Notes: generated by a model from the sequence alone, not told the origin. A stretch of DNA of 64,000 nucleotides from Alnus glutinosa (GCF_958979055.1 NC_084895.1:18956501-19020500); one strand, 5' to 3'. Numbered from the stretch's first letter, positions 34,635 to 48,509 are shown. A program made the numbers and translations.

Positions 34635-35255
34635 GGTTCTACAAGGAAAGCTTATGCTAGAATATGGTTGAAGTGAGTTGAAGTGGTCTGAGGGTCTCTG
34701 AAGCTAGCTTGGAGATAGAAGACTCGAGAAGAAGATGACATCTCCTGGGTGTACGTGGCAGATGTTGGGTGGAAGTTCAGAGCATCATGCGATATAGCTG
34801 TTGTCCGATATTTCAGTTGGCACGTGGGAATTGAGTTGTTGTCTTGTAATAGAAGTGATGTCGTTTTAGTCATTGTATTGTGGGTTTTGATTACCTGCAT
34901 GAGCGAGTCATGGCCGAGCCCGAAGAAGAGGAAGTTGCAGGGGGCGCGTGACTTGAGGACCTCTAAGGCAAATAAGAAACCATAGTTTTAGCATCATTTT
35001 GCTGGGAAACGTTGCACTATAGCAACTAATATGCATCATTTGGAGGAAAACATTTTGTCTGACCTACCTTTTCTCTTGAGTTCAACGGTGCATCGTGCAT
35101 GAGCACAAAACTTTTCTCTCTAGAGTATCCCCATCCTATGCATGCTATATCTATATATAATTCTAGCTTCGGAAAGCATGCAAAAGTTTTAGCACACCTT
35201 CATCACTGAGAGAGAATATTCAAAAGAAGGGAAGATAAACAAAGAGAAACAGAGG

Positions 35256-35375
35256 ATGGCCACTGGAGCAGTTGACATGATACTTCAGTGTGTCTTTCAA
35301 GGAAACTTATCAATGCACGACATGGAGTTCGAGCGGATGCCATCTTCACTGTCGTATGTCATGGGGGGAAGTTGA
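35256..35375 (+). other. Unidentified short open stretch, possible captured 5' exon
   Basis: MATGAVDMILQCVFQGNLSM onward to YVMGGS, stop, preceded by a purine-rich leader like a plant 5' untranslated region (AAAGAGAAACAGAGG). Its 3' end abuts the UGT piece on the other strand. Family not recognised. Confidence 0.35.
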
Positions 35376-35884
35376 CCCATTGGGAGAACCGGTTTTCGGT
35401 GGATATCCTTCAAAAGGCGTAGCCACTCTAGCTCAAACTCCACACAGCTTCTCATAGCCATTATATCGCAGCCGCTCGGGATGCAGAAGTTATGCGCTAT
35501 AGTCAGTAACTAGTAAGGAGCATAGTCGTGGAGAAGCCAGTCTGGACATGAATCTTTGAGGAATCGAGTCATGGACTCTTGGAGAGCATCGTAAGCCTTC
35601 TTGAGGAATGGGACCACGTTCAACGGGACATCTATGGTGGCCTCGGGATTTTCCGGGAGGTTGTCCACGTGGGGTAGTGGAAACTTGATGAAGTTAATGA
35701 GGGAAGCTAAACTTAGGGGAAGATTCAGGAGGCGATCAATGTTTCGCGGGGTGGATACAAAGGAGATGCGATGACCCTTTGAAGCAATGAGCTTGGCGAG
35801 CTCTAGGAATGGGATCATGTGGCCAAAGGCTAGCCATGGAAACATGGCTATGTGAAGCATTTTCTCCTCGTTGGTCATGGACAT
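35362..35884 (-). pseudogene. Captured UDP-glycosyltransferase fragment (UGT91-like)
   Basis: The minus strand starts MSMTNEEKMLHIAMFPWLAF, then GHMIPFLELAKLIASKGHRI and FVSTPRNIDRL, with the family's catalytic His at GH(M). It continues to CPDWLLHDYAPY and, after a stop and a shortened stretch, to RSCVEFELEWLRLLKDIHRK and PVLPMGQLPP. This is the N-terminal sugar-acceptor half of a plant family 1 glycosyltransferase, with UGT91-type wording. The C-terminal PSPG box that binds UDP-sugar is missing, so no activity is expected. It lies between Pack-MULE TIRs. Confidence 0.8.
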
Positions 35885-36647
35885 GACAAGCCATCTTCCT
35901 CCTCTTGATAATAGGTTTTAATATTTGTCAGTAAAAATATACTGTAACACAACCACTTGTTCACTGATTTGGATCTTGGGAGGTTACGTACACTTTTTTT
36001 TCTTTGATAAAGTTAAGGCAGCTTTGATTGGAACAAGAACAGCTCCCCTACAACCTTAGAAATCCAACCAATACTATTTATTAATTCTAAAATGGGAGAC
36101 AAAGAAGAGCCTTTTATTGGCTACCTCTGTGAGTTTCGAGGCACTGCCTGGCTGCTTGGCACCACATGCTAGCAGCTCCTGACAATTCCTGTGGTTCCTT
36201 TTCTACGAAGACGCGTCAGCTCTTCATGCAATTAGCTAAACACGCTTATGGGATTTTGTCAAATAATTTCAAATAGAGCTTATGGGAGCTCTGTTTCTGC
36301 TCGTCCTTGCCGGTAGGATCTTCCTCCTGCTCGTAAAGTCGCTGTGCGTCGCGTGCGGTAGCAACATCGGTGACGGGACTGAGGACCGGCTTGGGTCGCG
36401 GCTGATGCTCATGTGCTTTCAGAAGGCTGAAATAAACATGAGTATTTTTGGAAGGTAAAATGCATTAAAAGGTCACGTGCCATGTACATGACAGACTTTC
36501 TGTCCAAACAGACAGGCAATTGGACGGAAGGTAAATTTTGCCACACGTTGACAAGTTCGGGTGAGTTATCTAACAATTTTGATACATCGGGGGGTTTATT
36601 ACCAGACCGTGGATAAAACAGGGGGGCAAAGTGTCTTTTCCCTAAAG

Positions 36648-37710
36648 AGAGAAAGGAAAAATGAGTGAATTGTCAAACATGCACTTCCTTTGATCTTTTG
36701 TTATTCCTAGAACCTAGCATAAAACCTAATTAGAGTATCGTGGGTGTTGGAAAGTTTACTCGAAGTGCTGGTATTTGATATACTCGAACACAATAAACCC
36801 ATGACCAAAGCCATTGCAATTCACCCAAATCGACATCTCTACCCTTCAAAAGGCAAAATGAAGATAAAATATTTTGGGGTAGTTCAATCTTAGAGGCCTA
36901 CGTCCACTATTGAAAATTGCTCTAAGAGCTAAATTTTGCTCTTATTTAACTTGATGATTTATAATACACTATAACCCTATTTATAGAAGAAATGCGGTAG
37001 GTGGAGAGAATACAATAAATATAAGATTTGATTACAATCAAACATAAATGGTAAATATTTTAATAAAGAAAAATCTATAAACCTAATATGGAAATCACAT
37101 ATTCTAACAATAGGACATACCTGTTGATCTTTCTATCACCCTAACATCCCCAAACAATTAACGAGAGATGTGTCACTTCGTCTATTTGCCACGTCACTTC
37201 ATATAAAATTATAATCATACTATTTTCCAAAAAAAAAAAAATTAAAGGTGGGTCACCGCAATAAACAAAAGGACAATGATACTCTTCATTTCAAAGATGA
37301 ATCATTTTATAGTCTACATGATGTTACGTAACTTAAAATTTTTAAATAACATGACAATATGTTTTCGATGTAACATTATGCATATTGTTAAATGCAATAA
37401 AATAAAATTTTGATCATAAAATTGTTTTTCATTTCAAATGAAATAAGGAGGTTTGTCCCTAACAAAAAGAGTGGCTTGAGACCACCTTCACAGTCACTTT
37501 AGGGGTGGCTCCACACCCCTTTGCTTGCGACCACCCACTATATTTCACTATGTGGGGCCTTAATTTATATATATATATATATATATATATGTTACAAGTA
37601 GTTATTTAGTTTATAGAAAATCAACGTTAAAAATCCATTCCTCGAATTTGATTTTACTTTAATAATATTTGGTAACATAAGATTTAATTTTATATATATA
37701 TATATATATC
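36648..37710. repeat. Spacer shared by units B and C (right part)
   Basis: Matches 52176-53160 closely (CGTGGGTGTTGGAAAGTTTACTCG; TTTATAGAAGAAATGCGGTAGG). AT-rich with (TA)n at 37571-37590 and 37695-37710. No gene seen. Confidence 0.75.
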
Positions 37711-38202
37711 TAGTGGCGGAACTATGTTAAGCCCAGCATAGGTTGTAGCCCCCCCCCACAATTTGTTTTAAAAAATTTACTTTATAAAGGAAATTTTTTA
37801 ACTAATTGGTCAACGACGTACTGCATAGGGAAAAAAAAAAAAAATCAACGGCCCCCATACTTCCTTTTTTTTTTTTTTTTTGGTTAGCCAGGTAGGGTAT
37901 GTATGAAGTGTTAGGGTTTTTTTAGATTAGAAAGTACAAAACTGAATAGTAACTTCTTTCCCAAATTGCATCCTTGCTTTTTTGTTCTTGCTTTTTTATA
38001 GCTTTCTATTAGACCCTTTTTTTTTTGGTCACTTGTTAGCCACACTTCTCTTCTAAAAGTACAATTTTTATGGTTTTCTCTTCAGTTACATATGTGACTT
38101 CCAATTTTATTCTATTTTATTTTTTTAATGAATAGCATTTTCTATTATTTGTATTATAAGATAATTTTCTAGTTATTATTGTTTCTTTTTGTTTTAAAAT
38201 TA

Positions 38203-40827
38203 CTAGCTTTTAACCCGCTTTATGAGCGGGCTTTTTTTTATAATAATTTATTCGAAAAGTCTTTTAAAGATTATTAGAAATTAATTTTCTTTTCTCACTC
38301 ATTTAATTAATTGCTACCAAATATATATATATATATATATATGTTTTTAAAATCATCTTGAACAGTTCGTCACATACCTTCTCTTCGGCCTCTTTTCTCG
38401 ATACCTTTTATCAAAATATTTCAAAATGTTCTTTTGAGAGTGAATAATTTGGGTGAGTAAATTTAAAAAGAATTATATTTGGCATTTAGACAGGCCAATT
38501 CCCTACACTTAGCACACATCTATTTTGAATTAACAAAGAAACTTCTCAACAACCTTAACGTTACCCATTTTGCAAAATCCTAAATAAAAGTGTGAATTAT
38601 TGTAGAGTGCTTCAAAATCAGAGTTTATGCATAATTAAAGCTGCAATTTGAAATTACCTGACAGATCAAAATAGCCATTGAGAGAGCTCGGTTTAACAGC
38701 AAGGAGTAGACGGCGTTGAACCTCGATCACTCGTTGATAATCAAAATATTGTGTTGGATTAAAAAGAAATATTGGATTATACATTCAAAATATTGTATTG
38801 GATTATACATAAAGTACTTTCAAGTTTTTTTTGTTGGTCGACGACATATTGTACAAAATCAAAATCAAAATCAAAATCAAATACAAAATTAATCAAATAT
38901 TTCAATAAAAAAAATAAATTACAATTCAAACAAATTTTACTTATTAACCAAACTCAATTCTTGGATTCACACAATATTCCAAAATAAAAAGAGAGAAGCT
39001 AGTCGGTCTCTCTTTTTCTTTATTTTTATTATTTTTTTCTTTTTTTTTTATTTATTTTTTTTCCAGATATGCCGATTGGTCTAAACAACCTAAAGAACAA
39101 AAATATCAAGGCCATAGCTAGGCTAGAAGAGTTGAACAAAATAAATAGAATGAAAAAAATAAAGAAAAAAAAAATGTATTAGTTAGAATAAGTAAAACAT
39201 GATGCGGAATGACTAATTAACCTCAAATACAAAACAGACAAAACAAAATATTTTTTTTATGAAAGACAATAAAACAAAATATTTTAGTAAACATTTAACG
39301 TAATCAAATAAATTATCGCATCATGTTCAATGCTTAATATCTCTTTGCGTTTCGAATGTATTTATATTCATTTTATGCACAACAATCAAATAAATTTTTG
39401 CCTTATTTTACTTTCAAAAGGCATAAAAACACTTTAAAAAAATGGCTAAAATTAGAGTAAAACACATGGTTTAATATAAATATTAAAGTATTAATACAAA
39501 ATTAGTAGCAATTTTTTAGTGTGATAACTATTATATTTCAATACAAATAAAACGTAAATAATTCTGAATATTTGGAAAAGATAAAAACATTTTTTTTTTT
39601 TATGAAAATTTATTCCCATAGCTATATATGGTTGAAAGCAAAAGTATAAAGAACAAAAAAATAGCAAAAAGAATAACTGGATTCTAGTTATAAAAATGTA
39701 TAGCACACAAAGATACAAAAAAGCAACAAAGTTTTTGTTTAAATAGAAAACATAGACCGAATGATTGTCAAATTTAACCTCCACAAAAGAAAAAATAAAA
39801 AAATAAAAAATTAATTGTACAAAATAATTTAAAAATAGGAACAGTTTATGGTCTGTTAAAAAGATTGAAATATTATATGTTATAATTAAAATTTATAATT
39901 ATCTATGCAAGAGAAAGCATATAATTATTTAGTTTTGTTTTAATTAGCAGACAATAAAGTTGAAGGAATGATATATTTTTAAGAATAAACTTTGTAAATA
40001 GTATCATTTGACCTCATATTTCAACTAAAAAGTATAATTATATAAGAATTCAATTTATAAATTTAAATATTTCTAAAATAGTATTTATTAAATAATAAAA
40101 TCACATGCTATCCATAAGGAGAGAATCAAAATATTGTATTGGATTAAAAAGAAATATTGGATTATACATAAAGTACTTTCAAGTTTATTTTTTTATTTGT
40201 TGCTCAATATTGACATATTGTACAAAATCAATCTAATATTTCAATAAAAAAATCAATTACAATTCATACAAATTTTACTTAGTAACCAAACTCAATTCTT
40301 ATATATATATGCACACAAACCAAAATAAAAAGAGAGAAGCTAAACAGTCGATTTTTTTTTTTGTTTTTTAATTTTTTTTTTTTTTTTTTTTATTTTCAGA
40401 TATGCCGGTTGTTCTAAACAACCTAAAGAACAAATATCAAGGCCATAGCTAGGCTAGAAGACCTAAACAAAATAAATAGAGTGAAAAAATAAAGAAGAAA
40501 AAAATGCCTAATTAACCTCTAGGTAGCACATGGAACGATCTCCTACTTCAACAAAATATAAAAATACATAAGTGACGTTTGGTAATATTTTTTGCTTGAT
40601 TTTACAAATAAAATGAAATTCAAAACAATACGAACTAATATTGAGCATGAAATTTCGTTTTACCCATACATATCATATATATATATATATAGTGCTTAAG
40701 TATTAGAAAAGGGCCCAATATTTAGATCTTGGCAGTTGGGTTAGCGCTTAGCATGTGAATAGTAATACAACATCCTTACTTAGCACATCTATAAAAAACA
40801 ATTATACGAACAATATTAGGAAACACA

Positions 40828-40867
<40 letters not shown>

Positions 40868-41311
40868 AACACCAAATTTAACCTCCACAAAACAAAAAAA
40901 GAAAAAAGAAGAAGACGTAATTAATAGTACAAAAGAATTTAAAAACAGAAATAGTTTATCGCCTACTAAAAAAAATTGAGACAGTGTATGTTATAATTAA
41001 AATTTAAGATTATGCAAGAGAAAACACATAAATATATAGTTTTGTTTTAGTAGATAATTATAAAGTTGAAAGAATAATAAATTTTTAACAATAAATTTAT
41101 AAACAGTATCATTTGACCTCATATTTCAATTATAAATTAAAATATTTATGTAGCGTGAAAATTCATTGTGAAAATAGTACTCTTAAGAACATATAATTTT
41201 ATTTGTAACAAACAATAAAATTAAAAGATTGATGATATATTTTTAACTAAATAATATTAGAAAAAAATAAACTTTTTCGAGAATCATATATGGGATGCAC
41301 GCATAATATGA
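38203..41311 (-). mobile_element. Non-autonomous Helitron
   Basis: Read on the minus strand it begins TCATATTATGCG after an A and ends in a hairpin (stem CCCGC/GCGGG, plus-strand 38214-38230), then TTAAAAGCTAG followed by T. A|TC...hairpin...CTAG|T is the Helitron structure. Unit C shows the uninterrupted site (AAAATTATTTGAATTAC at 53635). The 3,109 bp contain no Rep/helicase. The interior is very AT-rich and holds a large direct duplication. Confidence 0.85.
38739..41250. repeat. Direct duplication inside the Helitron
   Basis: Unit 1 (about 38739-40124) and unit 2 (about 40125-41250) share in the same order: ATTGGATTATACATAAAGTA, CTCAATTCTT, AGATATGCCG(A/G)TTG, AAGGCCATAGCTAGGCTAGA, and CAAGAGAAA(G/A)CA(T/C)ATAA. 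Unit 2 is shorter and differs by indels and substitutions. Confidence 0.8.
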
Positions 41312-41725
41312 TTTTTAGACTAATAGCTTCCCATAAACCTATCTAGCTACTATCACGCCTTCTGACTTTTGTCTTCTGAAGAAATTAGCTAGTTTATCCG
41401 TTTTGATTGTGCATTTTGTAAAAAAATTTAAAAACTAAAAATATAGTTAGAAGTCTAATGTACACAGGCGGCTCTCCGCTCTAGTTCATCTTTTTCTTGA
41501 TATTTGGACGGCCCCTACAACAATGATTATACGGCTCCACCACTGTTTATATCAATACAAACTTTGGAAAGATTTGACTAGGAAATGAATGAGAACATAT
41601 TATTAGTGTAACAGATCGTAAAGGTGGGAAGCTGCTTCATGAAGTTCCCATAAAAGTAGTACATAAGAAGCTAGAATGGTATAATCGGAACTCCTTATTT
41701 TTCATGGATTTATGAATGAACTCCA

Positions 41726-44700
41726 TTATTCTCCTAGGGAAGATGGGTTGAATAGGTCAATATTTGATTTCCACTCAATGAGTTCGTTTGCTGTTGCATC
41801 CATCTTCTCCCTAGAGATTCCGTCGATCTTCAGCCCTACCATAATAAACAAATACTCTCATGAAAACAATATTAACCGACAAACAACATGGATTGGTCCA
41901 TGTAGATTAGATTACAGTAAAATGTAGTTCTGAAAATAAGGAGTCAGTCCAACTTTGAAGAAACAGAGAACCTTTGTGTTTTTTTTTTGGGGGATGAATA
42001 AGACACAGAGAGCTTACCCTGCACAATTGACCATCGTCCTTTTTCACATGTAACAGGGAAAGAGTAAACAAGGCCAGGTGGGATGTCATAAGACCCATCA
42101 GAGAACACTCCCATAGAAACCCATGTTCCCTAAATGATAAAGCCAAAGGGAAAGAAATGTTAAAAAAAGTTGGGACAAAATATAGAAGCAATAAGTTCTG
42201 CAAGATCGAATGCTATTTGACATGAAGAAAAATGAACCTTGGGAGTCCCAAGAACCCAATCACGTATATGATCACAAGCAGCACTTGCAGTAGACAATGC
42301 ATTCGTTTGTTCCCGAGCTTTGACAATGTATAACCAACGCAGCCGCACAGCAGCGATGAACTCGGTATTCAACCTAAGACAGATGATAAAAAATGGAGGA
42401 GATTTGTTAGTGGAGACAAGAGTGCATAAAGATGTAAAGATTGTCAATATGAATCGGCTGCAACACTAACTATTTTACTTTCATGGTCTTCAATTTCCAT
42501 GATTTTGTCTTCATAGATGTTCAATCACCACTTATCTTGAGGGGAGAGGGACTCATATAATTAACAGACTCCAACATGTGGATAACATTATGCATTTGAC
42601 CAGCAACAAACTATTTCCAAATAATTCATACATATCAAAAAAGAAGCAATAAGTCAGCATGTTGGAAACTTTTAGGTACCACTGATTGTCAGCAACAAGT
42701 TCTCTGACACGTTTCTCTCCACTGGTGGTGGTTACAGTTGCATGGTTGACATCTGGATATTGAGTGAAAGAGAGATTGCCCCAGATGATTACGTTCTTGA
42801 CATCACTAACATGAACATTTAGCCTCTCAGAGATTTGGCCTAATGCTCAGTTATGACTAATTCGTGTAAGACAAGTGATGTTCTTCTCTGGGATTGAAGG
42901 AGCAAATTTTTTCAAGATGAGTGCATTGGTGTTTTGTGGTAAGGCAACAACTAGCACCTGCATAATAAAACCAATCCATCATTTCCAAAATTTAACTGCA
43001 AAGCAATCCTCTAAAAACTTCACTCTTACCAACATTTGTTAGAAGAAATGATTTGTTCTCAGTGAATATATTGTAAATAAGACAGAAAACATGTCAGAAG
43101 GCAAGTGGAAAAGAATTTTTAACTAAAATAAAACCAGTGGAACACCTAGCCAAAGATTATAAATAAGAAGTCATAGTGAATCAAGTCTAAAGGAATGGAC
43201 TGGGACACTTATTACATGCTAACAATGACAGGATGCTAAAATTAATCTTAATGTATTCATTAATATCATTAGTTTTAAGTTATTTATGATTCCCAGATCT
43301 TAAACATAATATTGTCTGTTACGGACCTATGTGAGACGTAGGAAACGTGGGCAGGAAGCAAAAGAAGACCTAGCTAGGGTTCAAGGAAAAGATACAAGTG
43401 GCGGCTGAGTTGAGAAGGCTAGAAATAGAAAGGAAGGAAATCATCCTTTAAGGACAGTATTTCCTAATAATAAGGGATATTGATTCCCACTAGAATAGGG
43501 TATTGCTAAATAAGGGAATTTCTCTATAGAAAGAATTCCATAGAATAAGGGATTCTATGTAATTCCATATTTTCTACTCTACCTTGTAACTCTATTTATA
43601 GAGGTCTGGATTCATAATAAAGGGCAGAAAATATTTACCACAAAACTACAACTTTCATAGTTGAATTGGGAGGCAGAGGTACCTCGAATACCTCGTATCT
43701 GTTCATCACCCTTCACCATAGGTAAACTCAGGAAATCCAATCTTGCAGATTTGCCCATCCATAGACCCACTACCCGATCACAGACCCAGGCACATAACAT
43801 TGTCTACCAAGGCCTCATGAAAATCATCTTAATTCACCAATTCTTATCATGTCCTTGAGAGGGAATCTCCTGATTTGAAGGCTTCCTCTTTTAGGACTTA
43901 ATAATAAGCACGTCCAACATTCCATAATAACTATAATCAGCGTATAATATTCATGACTACCAAAGTGGATGCAGCCATATATACATAAAACTATAAAATG
44001 TATTGAGTTCAACTAATAAAAATAAATTTCCACAGAAGTGTCAGAGAGTTATAGGGGACAAGAAAAATCTTATATCTAAAACTCGAGCACGCAAACGTGT
44101 GCACCACACGTACACTCACACAGACACACAAACAAATACAGATTAGAAGCTTGGGTGTCCTTGAAATCCTTGCATGACCTCGCCAACTGAAAAGGGCCAT
44201 TACCTCATCATTATTTCAGTAGCCAATATCAGATATATGTGCAACACCTTACTTGAGCTCGTAATATATGCCCCAAAGAATTAAATACAGAATTTATTTC
44301 ATGCAGGCAATGTATTGGGTGTCGGACCTTGCAATCCGCAGCAGCATGCTGCTCTAAGGCTGAAGCTTGAGCCTTGAAAATTGGCACATTTTTAGATATC
44401 AGATCCTTCAATTCCATGCTGGCCACCAGTGGGCATCCACCAATCAAAACAGCGACATTGACGCCTTTACAAGCTTTGACAACATCTGCAGTAGCAACTA
44501 CACCTGTTGAACCATATTCAAGACAAGATTTTAGAAACCTCATGGGAGAAAATATTCTATATACATTGAATTGGCTCTCAAGTTTTTTTGGATAAGTAAG
44601 AATCCAAAAAGCAAGAGAGAAAAGCGAGCAAGAAAGACATCAAAGCTAAATGACAAAGGATACACATAAGCCGTAGTCCAAAGGTACATCGTATGGTTAA

Positions 44701-46060
44701 GAGGCAAACCTTTCAGAAGAGGAAAGACAGCATCAATCAATTCCATTTTCACCCCCTTCAAGGCTTCAGCAGTATCTTCAATATCAAGCAAGTGCAGAAT
44801 CATGGGCTGATCAGGGCCTAACATGTTGCCCCTTGCAATCATTGGTAAAATAGCATAGCCTTCTTTCCCTGTTGAACAAAAATACAAAATAATAATTTTG
44901 AGCTAAACATAAATGAACTATAACCATGCATAGAAAAAAAGGAAATCGCCAGACTTATATATCAACAACCAAATTTGCTTGCTTCTTGACTTCTAACAAC
45001 AATCATATGGATATATATCAAGCTTTTTATTCAATTTTAATTCTTTAAACTATACTTCTCACCAGTACAAATGCACAAATGGTTGGAATAATACAGCGTA
45101 TAAGATAATATTGATGATAAAAACAACAAAAAGTCTACGATTTTCAGGGCTACTTTGGATAATCTACAGAAATTAAGGACATTTAAACTCATCTGCAAAG
45201 AAAAAGAGAGATCACAGTAGCTGTGTGAGGAATCATATCACAGAACATTATTGCATTAAGTTGTGAATCAGATACAAACATGATTTCAAATGAATTTGGT
45301 GATGAGATTGAAGAAAAAGAATTCTGTATTTACTGTTGTTAGATTTTGACAACAATTGTGACAAAAAGCCAGAAAACTTGGACCATTACACTACCATGTT
45401 TATAGATACAACAACAAATCCAATAAGTTTAACCGACCAGAAATTAATGCCAATTGGACTTCTAGTTCCAAGAATGAGAAATCAACAAATATATTGGTAT
45501 GAGCTAAAGATGCCAAAAAGGTTAAAAAAAAAAAAAAAAAATATTGGAAGATTAATAGTCCACACGTACAGCCAAATTTAGATTAAGCATGTTTACGTGA
45601 ATTTGGAGAAGCTAAAGTTTTATTGTTTATTAATCTGAATAAGAATTCAGGTGTATGGTTCAGAAACTCAGCTGAAATTAAGACATCATACAACTGAAAA
45701 TTTCAATTCAGCTAATGAAATTGGGGATATAAGAAATGCCATTCGAATTTCAAATTGGGGACAATAAAACAATCAAATATTTCCAGCAAGGACAAAGAAA
45801 AAAAAATTAAAAAAATAAACCAAAAGGAAATCGGATTGTGCTTGCCTGCAGCACCAGTGACCAGTACTCTTACTGGATACTTCTCTTTCTCTCCCTTTAG
45901 GAAGCTCGACATGTATCTAATAAGCTTCGACATGTATTTAATAAGCTTCCAAAAGAAAGAAATGGAAAACAAAACAACGAGACCCTTCTGAAACAATGCA
46001 AGCTACTCCTTTTTCTCAAGAACAAACAGATCAATAACACTTCCTGGTAGATTTCTACGG
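41726..46060 (-). pseudogene. MDH-B, malate dehydrogenase pseudogene (unit B)
   Basis: Exons keep the MDH-A layout: exon 1 ends 45846, then 44868-44710, 44503-44328, 42957-42680, 42373-42238, 42129-42018, 41835-41726. The start ATG is ATT and an in-frame TAG follows. Exon 1 has a 24 bp internal duplication. Both substrate arginines are gone (CPLVASMEL for FPREEGMER). LTRLDHNRA reads LTRISHN-stop-A, so the catalytic Asp is lost and CGA has become TGA. The catalytic His is Leu (WGNLSF). QQRGAAII reads RLRWLYIV. The C-terminus is replaced by a different, shorter-derived tail ending NPSSLGE. The NAD-ribose Asp (HLLDIED) is kept. A 483 bp solo LTR sits in intron 3. It cannot make an active enzyme. 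Confidence 0.9.
43317..43799. mobile_element. Solo LTR in MDH-B intron 3
   Basis: TGTTACGGACC to GGCACATAACA, 483 bp, with 5 bp duplication TTGTC (43312-43316 and 43800-43804). Unit C has the unfilled site at about 55557 (AATATCGTCTACC). A TATA-like CTATTTATAGAGG at about 43592 suggests plus orientation. No internal region is present. Confidence 0.85.
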
Positions 46061-46515
46061 GAAATTATCCTATCTTGTGACATATATGTATGATTCATTA
46101 ACAGATGATATATATACTATCAACGAAAACAAATAGTTTTAAAGGACACCTGCAAAACAAGGCATTCAGATACCAAAACAAACTCAAGGAGAGATGCCGA
46201 GGTATAATAGCTCCCCCCCAATCCAACGAAAAGAACCTATCCTTCTGTTTGCTTTCCGAGAATCAAAAGGAAAGAAAGAAACAAAATAGATTAAAATTTT
46301 GAAACTTCCCTTGAACGGAAAACCCACTTCGAACCACCTCAACCATGCTGAATGATAGTTCTAAACTTAGTTGAGAGGAGGTTTTTGCTTTCTGGATAAT
46401 AATATTCACAATGAAGAATAAAGATCTCAAATTGAAAATCACTGATTCTGTCATTTTCCCACGTTTTCTCATTGGCCAAAAAGGCCGCAAATATTGAAAA
46501 TAAACTAATGCAATA

Positions 46516-46599
46516 AGCCGCGCCAGTGACTAGAATCCTAAATGGGTTTTTTGCCAAATTTGCAGAGAGCATGTGGTACAAACTTGGGGTAAAACTCAC
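46516..46599 (-). pseudogene. Relic exon 1 of a further MDH gene (unit B)
   Basis: The minus strand reads MSFTPSLYHMLSANLAKNPF then RILVTGAA, closely matching the start of cytosolic MDH ([15 protein letters not shown]). It is not the hydrophobic exon 1 of MDH-B, which lies 0.6 kb downstream. The donor side is degraded (GCGGCTTATTGC; no GC or GT after a Gly codon). The same relic is at 58260-58343. No other exons of that gene are seen. Confidence 0.6.
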
Positions 46600-47093
46600 C
46601 CTTAAGAACCGGCTTGCAAAAGAAGAGTGCCTAATGGCTTATATACACATGATTAAGATTAGATTTAACCCATGTGTGGTTGAGGTGGCTGCCTCGGCCT
46701 CATCCTATGTCTGTCGGACATGGGAAGCTGAAGCTCCCGCCTCCTCTGCTTGTCACTGGCACTTCCTCACTAGAGTCAGTAGAGTGCGTGCCATCAAAAC
46801 CTGTTGCAAGTCAAGATGAGAAAATCAATACCCGACTCGCGCGAAAGAATTTCACACGTAAACACGTACAGGTGTAGGATCTAACACGGGCAACCTCGTT
46901 GGCCGGGTGGTCGTGAAAGCGACAGGAATGACCCTACGGGTCTTCCATTAGGCGTTTTGATTGGGTGAGAGACCTAATGGCATGGCGGGGTGACAGTGAC
47001 GGGCAATGGGTCGAAGCCAAAACACGATCACAACAACAATAGCTAGCACTCAATCCCCAGTAATTAAAATAAGACATTCTCATCAGATTATAT
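46600..47093. repeat. Upstream spacer shared by units B and C
   Basis: Nearly identical to 58344-58812, with GTCGGACATGGGAAGCTGAA and GGCATGGCGGGGTGACAG. Short frames occur in both copies but differ by substitutions without codon preference. No gene is called. Confidence 0.7.
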
Positions 47094-47102
47094 AAAATTT
47101 TC

Positions 47103-48301
<1,199 letters not shown>

Positions 48302-48509
48302 AAAATTTTATCTAGAATAGCTAACGAAAATAAACTTTTACTAGTTTAATTAACCACTTTTTAACACCTTCGTCTATCAGTTTATCTAAACTTCTTCTCT
48401 ATTTTAATAAAATAATCAATTTTAACCCACCTAAAAGCCAGCTGCAACCCACTTCCTTGATTCCTCAATCGCCCAACCATTGATATCTTGACATATCACC
48501 TTATGATAA

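Larger units (their letters stand above)
34163..36647. mobile_element. Pack-MULE carrying a UGT91-like gene fragment
   Basis: Inverted repeats of about 170 bp: GAAAAGACACTTTGCCCCCC at left; the same start in reverse complement at right, continuing through CCATGGTCTGGCAATAA / CCACGGTCTGGTAATAA and ACGTGTGGCAAAATTTACC. AGAGAAAGGA flanks both ends (34153-34162 and 36648-36657). Unit C has the empty site at about 52175 (GACAAAGGAAAAATTATTG). The interior is host-like and GC-richer than its surroundings: a glycosyltransferase piece plus unidentified open stretches. No transposase is visible. Long TIRs plus captured genes define a Pack-MULE. Confidence 0.85.
37711..41545. mobile_element. hAT-like element in unit B, split by a Helitron
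   Basis: Left end TAGTGGCGGAACTATG and right end in reverse complement CAGTGGTGGAGCC are hAT-style termini. Flanks TATATATC and TTTATATC agree at 7 of 8 bases. The unit C counterpart (53164-53793) lacks the 3.1 kb Helitron. No transposase coding is visible in either copy. Confidence 0.65.

Noticed and set aside
38739-41250. LTR pair of a retroelement
   Set aside because: The direct repeats lack TG/CA ends and a target duplication, and both lie inside Helitron borders.
46674-46877. Frames conserved between units B and C upstream of the MDH relic (also 58418-58621)
   Set aside because: The similarity is from recent duplication. Substitutions show no codon bias and no family is recognised.
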